Of a stretch of DNA of 15,291 nt, positions 7,345 through 13,183 are shown one piece after another. How positions within the stretch are numbered: the stretch's first letter is position 1; every line of letters starts with the position of its first letter. The position numbers and the translations under genes were made by a program. A model generated the notes under the pieces. The model was not told the origin of the DNA. It saw nothing but the letters and a program-made list of their open reading frames with translations, and made no database searches. Source of the stretch: an uncultured Bacilli bacterium (lineage in GTDB: Bacteria; Bacillota_I; Bacilli_A; RF39; UBA660); the NCBI GenBank assembly GCA_934096715.1, contig CAKOMQ010000025.1, positions 1-15,291 of the forward strand. Direction: 5' to 3'.

Positions 7345-7370
7345 AAGACACCTTAGTTTTGGTGTCTTTT
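7345..7370 (+). terminator. Terminator of the lipoprotein gene
   Basis: AAGACACC pairs with GGTGTCTT around TTAGTTTT and is followed by a T-rich tail. It starts 5 nt after the stop codon. Confidence 0.85.
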
Positions 7371-7410
7371 TACTTTTTTAATTTTTTTAATAGAAATAAT
7401 AAAAAATCAA

Positions 7411-7439
7411 TTGAATTATATAATTATTTATGATAAACT
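7411..7439 (+). promoter_or_regulatory. Promoter of tRNA-Ser
   Basis: TTGAAT (7411-7416), a 17-bp spacer ending in TGA, and TAAACT (7434-7439): a -35/extended -10 pair about 20 bp before the tRNA. Confidence 0.6.
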
Positions 7440-7458
7440 ATAGAAGTAACTTGGTAAT

Positions 7459-7549
7459 GGAGCAGTACCCAAGAGGCTGAAGGGGCGCCCCTGCTAAGGG
7501 TGTAGATCGGGAAACTGGTGCGAGAGTTCGAATCTCTCCTGCTCCGCCA
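7459..7549 (+). tRNA. tRNA-Ser (anticodon GCT)
   Basis: A 91-nt class II tRNA with acceptor stem GGAGCAG/CTGCTCC, anticodon loop CTGCTAA reading AGC/AGU serine codons, a long variable arm (GATCGGGAAACTGGTGC) and T loop GTTCGAAT. The 3' CCA is encoded. It forms a single-gene unit with its own promoter and terminator. Confidence 0.97.
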
Positions 7550-7564
7550 TTATTAAGTAAATAT

Positions 7565-7589
7565 CACTTCAATTATGAAGTGTTTTTTT
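7565..7589 (+). terminator. Terminator of tRNA-Ser
   Basis: CACTTCA pairs with TGAAGTG around ATTA, followed by seven T, 15 nt after the tRNA. Confidence 0.85.
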
Positions 7590-7595
7590 GTATTT

Positions 7596-7619
7596 AAAAA
7601 GATATCTATTAAGATATCT
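7596..7619 (-). terminator. Terminator of the SDR gene
   Basis: On the minus strand two copies of the self-complementary AGATATCT pair around TAAT and are followed by T5. It starts immediately after the SDR stop codon and is back to back with the tRNA-Ser terminator. Confidence 0.75.
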
Positions 7620-8396
7620 CTATACTAAAGTAATTCCACCATCTACTACAATAAATTGTCCTTCTACATAACTTGAAGCATCACTAGATAAGAATAATAT
7701 AGTACCATTTAGTTCACCTTCGCTTCCAGGTCTACAAGTCGGGTTAACCGTATTATATCCATTTAAAAATTCAACTGATTTAAATAATGTATTTTCAGTC
7801 ATTCCTGTTTTAAATAATCCAGGTCCAATAGCGTTAACAGTTATTCCATATCTTGCATAACTACAAGCCATTCCTTTAGTAAGCCCAAGTACTGCTGCTT
7901 TACTGGCATTATAACTATGTCTTATAAATAAATCATTCTTATCAGCAATAATTGCATTTACACTTGATATATTTACTATCTTACCATAATTGTTTTCTTT
8001 CATAACAGGAACAATATATTTACTCATTAAGTAAATTCCTTTAACATTAACATTAAATGACTTGTCCCATTCACTTTCTTCTAAAGTATCTACTCCGCCA
8101 CGAACTGCAACACCGGCATTATTAAGAAGAATATCCACTTTACCAAAAGTATTCATTATTTCATTGAAAGCATCCTTAACATTCTCTTCATCACTAACAT
8201 CGCAAACAATGCTTATAGCTTTTCTTCCCAATTTTTCTATTTCCCTTTTAGTAGCGTCTAATCCTTCCTTATTAAGACCTAAAACTGCTACATCTGCTCC
8301 GTACTCGGCATACATAATTGCTGCACTTTTTCCTAGTCCAGAAGCTGCACCAGTTACAACAGCAACTTTATCTTCTAAATTAAACATATTTTTCAT
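7620..8396 (-). CDS. Short-chain dehydrogenase/reductase, gluconate 5-dehydrogenase-like
   Basis: A classical cytoplasmic NAD(P)-dependent SDR of 258 residues. The cofactor motif TGAASGLG is at 15-22, NNAG at 92-95, and the catalytic Ser (144 or 145 in VNISS), Y162 and K166 (YNASK) are present; the C terminus has VDGG as usual. The closest general resemblance is to sugar-acid/sugar-alcohol dehydrogenases such as gluconate 5-dehydrogenase; the substrate cannot be told from sequence. An upstream in-frame ATG at 8417 exists, but GGAAGG (8406-8411) sits 9 nt before the ATG at 8394-8396, inside the longer frame, so the shorter start is preferred. A -10 box TATAAT lies at 8433-8438. It stands alone, with no sugar-acid pathway genes nearby. 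Confidence 0.9.
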   Translation of the reverse strand: MKNMFNLEDKVAVVTGAASGLGKSAAIMYAEYGADVAVLGLNKEGLDATKREIEKLGRKAISIVCDVSDEENVKDAFNEIMNTFGKVDILLNNAGVAVRGGVDTLEESEWDKSFNVNVKGIYLMSKYIVPVMKENNYGKIVNISSVNAIIADKNDLFIRHSYNASKAAVLGLTKGMACSYARYGITVNAIGPGLFKTGMTENTLFKSVEFLNGYNTVNPTCRPGSEGELNGTILFLSSDASSYVEGQFIVVDGGITLV

Positions 8397-8432
8397 ATTC
8401 ATCATCCTTCCAATCATATCTATATATGTGTA

Positions 8433-8438
8433 ATTATA
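8433..8438 (-). promoter_or_regulatory. -10 box of the SDR gene
   Basis: A perfect TATAAT on the minus strand, giving a leader of about 30 nt to the preferred start at 8396. No good -35 was seen 17 bp upstream. Confidence 0.5.
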
Positions 8439-8477
8439 CTATAATTATTGTTTTTTGAATCATAAATTTTATACTAC

Positions 8478-8505
8478 TTGACACCTTTTTGTAAAATGAT
8501 ATTTT
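8478..8505 (+). promoter_or_regulatory. Possible additional plus-strand promoter
   Basis: TTGACA (8478-8483, perfect), a 16-bp spacer and TATTTT (8500-8505). It points into the AT-rich stretch before the small-RNA candidate. The stretch 8506-8623 carries no gene; it has two TTTGTCA copies 20 bp apart (8589-8595, 8609-8615). Confidence 0.35.
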
Positions 8506-8623
8506 TATTTTAAAAAGTATCTAAATTAAATATAAGTGTAAACAATAATTAATAATTTAAATAATAATATAAAAATTAATTTAAATTATTTGTCATTTTT
8601 ATATAAAATTTGTCAAAAAAGGG

Positions 8624-8652
8624 TTGAATTTTTATTAAAAAAATTGTATATT
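8624..8652 (+). promoter_or_regulatory. Promoter of the candidate small RNA
   Basis: TTGAAT (8624-8629), a 17-bp spacer, and TATATT (8647-8652). The predicted start near 8659 coincides with the first bases of the long stem described in the next entry. Confidence 0.55.
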
Positions 8653-8658
8653 ATTGTT

Positions 8659-8783
8659 GGATATATATTACGGTAATCGTTTTACACAAATTGATCCGTA
8701 AAATTATTGTCCGTAAAAGTTGACCCTTTTATAACAATCCGTAGTATATATTTAAAATCACAGATTACTCTGTGATTTTTTTG
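8659..8783 (+). ncRNA. Candidate ~120-nt structured small RNA of unknown family
   Basis: The 5' end would be GGATATATATTACGG. Bases 8661-8673 pair with 8739-8751 in a 13-bp stem (one U-G pair). The 65-nt interior contains CCGTAA at 8696-8701 and 8711-8716, each of which could also pair with TTACGG at 8668-8673, so at least three alternative folds compete for the same strand. TTTTAC (8680-8685) can pair with GTAAAA (8698-8703). The transcript ends in a strong terminator at 8754-8783. No coding frame of note and no match to tmRNA, RNase P, SRP or a known riboswitch was recognised. It could be a regulatory RNA or a leader lacking its gene. Confidence 0.5.
8754..8783 (+). terminator. Terminator of the small RNA, also end of the PAP2 gene
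   Basis: AAATCACAG pairs with CTGTGATTT around ATTACT and is followed on the plus strand by an unbroken T-run. On the minus strand the same hairpin has only TTTTAAAT after it and contains the last codons and stop of the PAP2 gene, so it works better for plus-strand transcription but may serve both. Confidence 0.75.
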
Positions 8784-9382
8784 CATATATTAACCATTAT
8801 TATAACTAAGAAAGCTGATAAGAATAGTCCTGCCACTACATCTGTAACATAGTGTGCACCTAAATATATTCTACTTATCATTATTAATATAATTAATAAT
8901 GATAATAAAGTAATTAATAATATTTTAATATACTTATTTAATTTAGAATTATATACATAATATATTAATATTCCATATAACATAGTAGCAGCCATAGTAT
9001 GTCCACTAGGAAAACTATAAGTAGTTTCTTCAACTAGTTTTAAGACATCAGGTCTTTCCCTACAAACAATAATCTTAACAACATTATTAACTATTGTACT
9101 AGTTATAAGTCCAAGAATTACATTTGTAGTTAATCTCTTTTTATTAGTTAGTACAGCTATAATTAAAAAAACTATACACATACATATCATATACTTAGTA
9201 CTTCCTAATAATGTAATAAACTTAAAGAAATTATTCTTACCATCTGTCATATTACTTGTAACTAGATTATATACATAACTATCTATACTAGTAGTGTATC
9301 CTAGTAACACCAATACCATTATTAATATAAATATTAGTAAGAGTATACTAGGTAATATAAACTTTTTATATTTCTTTTTCAT
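8765..9382 (-). CDS. PAP2-family membrane phosphatase
   Basis: An integral membrane phosphatase of 205 residues with all three PAP2 motifs: K103-x6-R110-P111, P125-S-G-H128, and S170-R171-x5-H177-x3-D181. Five to six hydrophobic segments are visible, the first at about residues 9-28. Such enzymes dephosphorylate undecaprenyl pyrophosphate or other isoprenoid or lipid phosphates on the outer face of the membrane, recycling the carrier used for wall and surface polymers. Its ATG overlaps the TGA stop of the glycosyltransferase gene (ATGA), so the two are translationally coupled. Together with that gene it points to polyprenyl-phosphate-linked glycan metabolism; whether the substrate is undecaprenyl pyrophosphate or phosphatidylglycerol phosphate cannot be told. 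Confidence 0.9.
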   Translation of the reverse strand: MKKKYKKFILPSILLLIFILIMVLVLLGYTTSIDSYVYNLVTSNMTDGKNNFFKFITLLGSTKYMICMCIVFLIIAVLTNKKRLTTNVILGLITSTIVNNVVKIIVCRERPDVLKLVEETTYSFPSGHTMAATMLYGILIYYVYNSKLNKYIKILLITLLSLLIILIMISRIYLGAHYVTDVVAGLFLSAFLVIIMVNICKKITE

Positions 9383-10401
9383 TTTACTAACCTCGTAAAT
9401 ATTACATTCTTTTGTAAATTATATGTTATTATAAATAATATTAAATCTATGAATATCTTAAGTACTAATACTGGTATATTAGATATCATACTTAAGTAAG
9501 TAACAGATAGTCCAGAAATAAGCATTATAATACTTGCAAGTATATAATACATAATTGTACTTCTTATACTCTTCTTATTAAATACAAATGTCGAATTAAT
9601 ATTATAATTCCATAGACTAGATAGAATACGCGCTATTATAGTACTTAATAATATATTCTTAGATAATATATAGATAGACATAAATGATAGAATATCTATT
9701 ATAAATGAACTAATAGAAGTAATTATATATTTAGTAAATAATCTATATATTTTAATAGAATCTTTTATAGGATTAAAATGTGAAGTTTCATTATTATTAA
9801 TATAAATAGTTTCTATAGGTACTTCTAGTATCTTAATATCTTTTTGTTTACATTTAATTAATACTTTAGTTTCATATTCATATCTCTCACCACTTGTTCC
9901 TAAAAAGTTAATCATTAAATTACGATTAAGTCCCCTTAGTCCAGTTTGAGTATCACTTATATTAAGATGGACAAAAGTCTTAAAGACAAATTTAGTTATA
10001 TTATTACCAAATCTACTTCTTAAAGGAATTTTTTTATCTTTAAATCTTCGAACACCTAATATAAGTTCATCTTTATCTTTCTTAATTTTTTTAGCTATCT
10101 TAAGTATATCAGTCACCTTGTGTTGCCCATCACAATCACAAGTAACTACCCCATCCACGTTAGGATATTCATTTAATATATAGTTAAATCCATATTTAAG
10201 CGCTCTACCCTTACCTAAATTTTTATGATTTCTTATAACTAAGTAGCCCTTACTCATTAAATCTTCGAAGTAAGATTCATTTATACTTCCATCATTAACT
10301 ATTAAGATATTTTTAAATTCTTTTTTTAGTTCATTTAAGAACTCAGTCATAATACTTTCATTAGGATTATATGATGGGATTAAAACAAATATATTTTCCA
10401 T
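9379..10401 (-). CDS. GT2 glycosyltransferase fused to a GtrA-like membrane domain
   Basis: Residues 1-215 are a family 2 glycosyltransferase of the dolichyl/undecaprenyl-phosphate sugar synthase type: VLIPSYNPNE at the start, VNDGS (35-39), HKNLGKGRALKYGF (59-72), the metal-binding DCDGQH (89-94), and SDTQTGLRG (149-157). Residues from about 223 form four membrane segments of a GtrA domain (PF04138), thought to move the lipid-linked sugar across the membrane. The protein would load a sugar onto undecaprenyl phosphate and help flip it. A longer frame opens 13 codons upstream, but AGGGGG just before the ATG at 10399-10401 favours the 340-residue form. The ribosome-binding site includes the TAG stop of the preceding gene. 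The sugar and acceptor are unknown. Confidence 0.9.
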   Translation of the reverse strand: MENIFVLIPSYNPNESIMTEFLNELKKEFKNILIVNDGSINESYFEDLMSKGYLVIRNHKNLGKGRALKYGFNYILNEYPNVDGVVTCDCDGQHKVTDILKIAKKIKKDKDELILGVRRFKDKKIPLRSRFGNNITKFVFKTFVHLNISDTQTGLRGLNRNLMINFLGTSGERYEYETKVLIKCKQKDIKILEVPIETIYINNNETSHFNPIKDSIKIYRLFTKYIITSISSFIIDILSFMSIYILSKNILLSTIIARILSSLWNYNINSTFVFNKKSIRSTIMYYILASIIMLISGLSVTYLSMISNIPVLVLKIFIDLILFIITYNLQKNVIFTRLVK

Positions 10402-10409
10402 GTTTCCCC

Positions 10410-11531
10410 CTAAATAGATTTCATATCGACAAGTTTCCAAGATCCTTCATATTTAACAAAATATAAATAGTCATGCATCTTATCTACTTTATCTTTTCCA
10501 CCTACTAGCATATTTTTTTCTAAGCTTACTTCACAGTTAAAAGCTTCTTTATTATATACTGTACAATTTTTTAATTCTTCGTTAGTAAATGTAGGATTCT
10601 TAAGTGAATGTTTAGATACAAATGTTATATCAACATTATGAGCCCAATTATAAGCCATCTTATACATATCACTTCCATCAATTAAATATGGAGTAAGCTG
10701 ATTTAATCCATGCCAAGCACCGCTTAAATCATCTGTTAAGAATAATGACCAATTACGAGCAAGAGTCATAATATCTATTTCTCCATCTAAATGTTTTTTA
10801 GCTTCTTCATATGTGTTGTATTTCTTAAATTCTTTTTTAATTTCAATCTTATTATCTTTTATTTTATAATCAACTTTTTTTCCATCAGCATTTTTAATTA
10901 CTATTTCTGGTTTACTTATAAAATTATCTAAAGTATAAGTTTTTGTTTTAGCAACACTTACATACTCAGTTAATTTTTCTAATCCTTGATAATCTGTTTC
11001 TTTGTATTGATCAGTAACTTCTTTATTATTTATATACATCTTATAATCACTAGGAAGTACTATATCATAGAAGTATATTCCTCTTTCAAAGCTGCTTTCA
11101 ATATCTTTTACCTTCCATTCATCAATAGTAAGTATAAGCATTTTACTGTGACTACCTGTTTTTTCTAATGTAACACTAGCAAGAAGTGCTCCATTAGAAT
11201 AAACATTGTATGTAAAATCTTTACTTCCTTTTTTCTTCTCTACTTGTAAATCACTGTCTTTACATAAACTCTTAAGTCCAGATTTAACTGAAGCTCCATT
11301 AGTTTCATATTTATTCTTTTCAAAATCTTCAATATCTAATTCATTAGTTATTTTACCACTTTTAAATTGATTTTTAATATAGTTAGTAACTTCATTATTT
11401 TCATACTCTACCATTGTAGAATATACATAAATCATAAATGTTAAGGTAAGAATTGAAAGTAATATACAAAACAGTATCAATGCTTTCTTATAATTAGACT
11501 TCTTATTCCATCTACTTTTTAATTTTCCCAT
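10410..11531 (-). CDS. Single-pass membrane protein with extracellular domain, unrecognised
   Basis: A 373-residue protein with a short basic cytoplasmic N terminus, one membrane segment at about 18-38 (ALILFCILLSILTLTFMIYVY), and a long, lysine-rich soluble part that should lie outside. The middle has the phrase MYINNKEV, like the small domains of TcaA/YvbJ-type proteins, and the C terminus ends in YEGSWKLVDM, like NTF2-type domains, but neither match is firm. There is no zinc ribbon at the N terminus. It sits second in the envelope operon, 7 nt after the NAGPA-domain gene and 8 nt before the glycosyltransferase, so a role with the surface glycan is likely by association only. Its ribosome-binding site TAGGTG includes the upstream stop codon. 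Confidence 0.75.
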   Translation of the reverse strand: MGKLKSRWNKKSNYKKALILFCILLSILTLTFMIYVYSTMVEYENNEVTNYIKNQFKSGKITNELDIEDFEKNKYETNGASVKSGLKSLCKDSDLQVEKKKGSKDFTYNVYSNGALLASVTLEKTGSHSKMLILTIDEWKVKDIESSFERGIYFYDIVLPSDYKMYINNKEVTDQYKETDYQGLEKLTEYVSVAKTKTYTLDNFISKPEIVIKNADGKKVDYKIKDNKIEIKKEFKKYNTYEEAKKHLDGEIDIMTLARNWSLFLTDDLSGAWHGLNQLTPYLIDGSDMYKMAYNWAHNVDITFVSKHSLKNPTFTNEELKNCTVYNKEAFNCEVSLEKNMLVGGKDKVDKMHDYLYFVKYEGSWKLVDMKSI

Positions 11532-11538
11532 AATACAC

Positions 11539-12591
11539 CTACTTACTAACTATAAATCCAGTTGGCAAACGCCAAGATGAATTTGAATAATATAAAGTTA
11601 CACTAGTCATTTCATACTTATCATTATAATACATACTTGAAGATGATCCACCATCTAAGTTAGCTGCATTAACTGCACCATATTCTTCCATGACATCAAT
11701 TAAATCACTAGCTGTTGCTCCTAAATGGCCATTCGCACCACGACCATCAGTAACAAGTAGTAAGATTGTGCCATCCTTTCTTTGACCTATTGCTGTTCTT
11801 GGATTAGCACCACTTCCACTTCCTTTAGTTTCTCTTCTTTCACCATTGATTATTAATTTAACAAAATGGTTATTCGCATCACTTGATTCTTCTTGGAACG
11901 CTACTGCATCTCTAATTTTATTTTCTTTAATTATATTTTCTACTTCATTTTTATTTTTATTTTGTAAATCAATAATTTGTAATAAATTATCTTCATTTAA
12001 GCCAATTAAGTATAGACCTGCTAAACCCGTTGGTTGATTATATTCTATTTTACCATTTCTTACTACTACTCCAAGTGGAGAACCGCCCTTATTACCACTT
12101 GATTGATATAAGCCACCATTTACACCAGCAATCGCATCATTATCACTAACAAGTTTATCAAGCGTAACCCCATAAGTTTTCCAACTACCATCATAAATAG
12201 ATGCAAGTTTTACTCTACTAGGATCTTTTATTATAAGCATTTTAGCAAAGAAAGTATTACCACTTATTTCTTTTAATTCTATATCAGGCTGATTCTTATT
12301 CTCTTCTACTTTAATTAGATCATTATCTACTTCTTCCTTCATAGATTTCATGCTATTAGAGTCAACTATTTCCTTAACACTATCTTGATCCATTACTAGT
12401 CCCACCACAAACTTCATTTGTCCTGTTTCTAACATAGTTGTAACAAATATATCTCTAGCGCTTTTACTTGGCCCATAGCAAAAAATCAAACACATTAAGT
12501 ATAAATTTAACACTAAAAATAAAACAAATACAAGCACAAAAGAAAAGAATTTTCCGACTAATTTTAATAACTTCATATTTTTACTACACAT
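11539..12591 (-). CDS. Membrane-anchored phosphodiester glycosidase (NAGPA domain)
   Basis: An N-terminal hydrophobic helix (about 14-38) anchors a 350-residue protein whose C-terminal ~210 residues are a NAGPA domain (PF09992), named for the enzyme that uncovers mannose 6-phosphate and found in bacteria as phosphodiester glycosidases acting on cell-surface polymers. Hallmarks are AIAGVNGGLY, GVVVRNGKI, NPRTAIG, LLLVTDGR and LDGGSSSSM (from residue 312). It is first in a four-gene operon with a membrane protein, a GT2-GtrA transferase and a PAP2 phosphatase, and would act outside the cell on a glycan or teichoic-acid-like polymer. The start is uncertain: ATG at 12589-12591 directly follows AGG, whereas the in-frame ATG at 12574-12576 has AGGATG about 12 nt upstream. 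The exact bond cleaved is unknown. Confidence 0.88.
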   Translation of the reverse strand: MCSKNMKLLKLVGKFFSFVLVFVLFLVLNLYLMCLIFCYGPSKSARDIFVTTMLETGQMKFVVGLVMDQDSVKEIVDSNSMKSMKEEVDNDLIKVEENKNQPDIELKEISGNTFFAKMLIIKDPSRVKLASIYDGSWKTYGVTLDKLVSDNDAIAGVNGGLYQSSGNKGGSPLGVVVRNGKIEYNQPTGLAGLYLIGLNEDNLLQIIDLQNKNKNEVENIIKENKIRDAVAFQEESSDANNHFVKLIINGERRETKGSGSGANPRTAIGQRKDGTILLLVTDGRGANGHLGATASDLIDVMEEYGAVNAANLDGGSSSSMYYNDKYEMTSVTLYYSNSSWRLPTGFIVSK

Positions 12592-12609
12592 CCTATTCGT
12601 ATATAAATT

Positions 12610-12638
12610 ATATTACCATACTATAGGCATTATTTCAA
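12610..12638 (-). promoter_or_regulatory. Promoter of the envelope operon
   Basis: On the minus strand TTGAAA (12638-12633), a 17-bp spacer and TAATAT (12615-12610). The leader would be only 10-30 nt depending on which NAGPA start is used. Confidence 0.5.
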
Positions 12639-12651
12639 TTATTAACAGAAA

Positions 12652-12676
12652 GAAAAAATAGTCGTAAGAGACTATT
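12652..12676 (-). terminator. Terminator of the 122-aa surface-protein gene
   Basis: AATAGTC pairs with GACTATT around TCTTAC on the minus strand and runs into six T. It overlaps the stop codon of the gene at 12675-13043. Confidence 0.75.
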
Positions 12677-13043
12677 ATTTATCAAAGTATAAATAGCATA
12701 TTGCAGTAGAGTCTGTTTCTAAAGTAAATGACTTATTTGTATTAGTAAGTACACCATTTAATTTATTTCCGTATAAGTCTTCGCAATAACTTTTGGATGC
12801 ATTAAATGTATATCCAGTAGGATAAAGAGCTGAATCACTGCTTCTATATTTAACATATTGCCCACTACTATTTTGAATATACGTAGTATACATTTCTTTT
12901 TCTTTCTCTACTACTTTACTATCATTTTCTTGTTCTTTATTAGAATAACTTTTAATAGTAGAATATGCAAAAAATATTTCAAGCATACACAAGAAAGTTA
13001 CAAGCACTATAAATATTTTTTTATTGATACATTTTTTCTTCAC
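12675..13043 (-). CDS. Small anchored protein with a C-terminal Cys-containing surface domain
   Basis: About 122 residues: a basic start (KKKCINKK), one hydrophobic segment (IFIVLVTFLCMLEIFFAYS), a charged linker (KEQENDSKVVEKEKE), and a compact domain from about residue 60 with YVKYRSSDSALYPTGYTF, SKSYCEDLYGNKLNG and ICYLYFDK. Its two cysteines could form a disulfide outside the cell. I recognise this C/CYLYF pattern from small modules in surface proteins of uncultured gut Firmicutes but know no function. The start is taken as GTG 13041-13043, with GGTGG 5 nt upstream; TTG at 13053-13055 in the same frame is possible. It has its own promoter and terminator and lies directly downstream of the 577-aa surface protein. 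Confidence 0.65.
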   Translation of the reverse strand: MKKKCINKKIFIVLVTFLCMLEIFFAYSTIKSYSNKEQENDSKVVEKEKEMYTTYIQNSSGQYVKYRSSDSALYPTGYTFNASKSYCEDLYGNKLNGVLTNTNKSFTLETDSTAICYLYFDK

Positions 13044-13079
13044 TAATACCACCAAATATTCTTCTTCTACTATAAATAA

Positions 13080-13108
13080 ATATTATCATAACTTAAAATA
13101 AAGGTCAA
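13080..13108 (-). promoter_or_regulatory. Promoter of the 122-aa protein gene
   Basis: On the minus strand TTGACC (13108-13103), a 17-bp spacer ending in TGA, and TAATAT (13085-13080): a good -35 with an extended -10. Confidence 0.7.
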
Positions 13109-13153
13109 TATTTGTCGAACTGCTTACTTTCAAAAAGTGTAAAGTATACATAC

Positions 13154-13178
13154 AAAAAGAAGTCTAGTTTGACTTCTT
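13154..13178 (-). terminator. Terminator of the 577-aa surface-protein gene
   Basis: AAGAAGTC pairs with GACTTCTT around AAACTA on the minus strand, followed by T5. It begins 5 nt after the stop codon. Confidence 0.85.
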
Positions 13179-13183
13179 AATAA

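Noticed and set aside
8062..8433. 123-aa plus-strand frame opposite the SDR gene
   Set aside because: Shadow frame with no ribosome-binding site and no recognisable domain; the SDR on the other strand has all its catalytic motifs.
8754..8783. Terminator serving only the PAP2 gene
   Set aside because: The unbroken T-run follows the hairpin on the plus strand, and PAP2 codons lie inside the hairpin, so a plus-strand transcript is needed to explain it.
9379..9382. Mycoplasma-type code (TGA as Trp)
   Set aside because: TGA ends the glycosyltransferase in an ATGA overlap with the PAP2 gene, and conserved Trp codons elsewhere are TGG.
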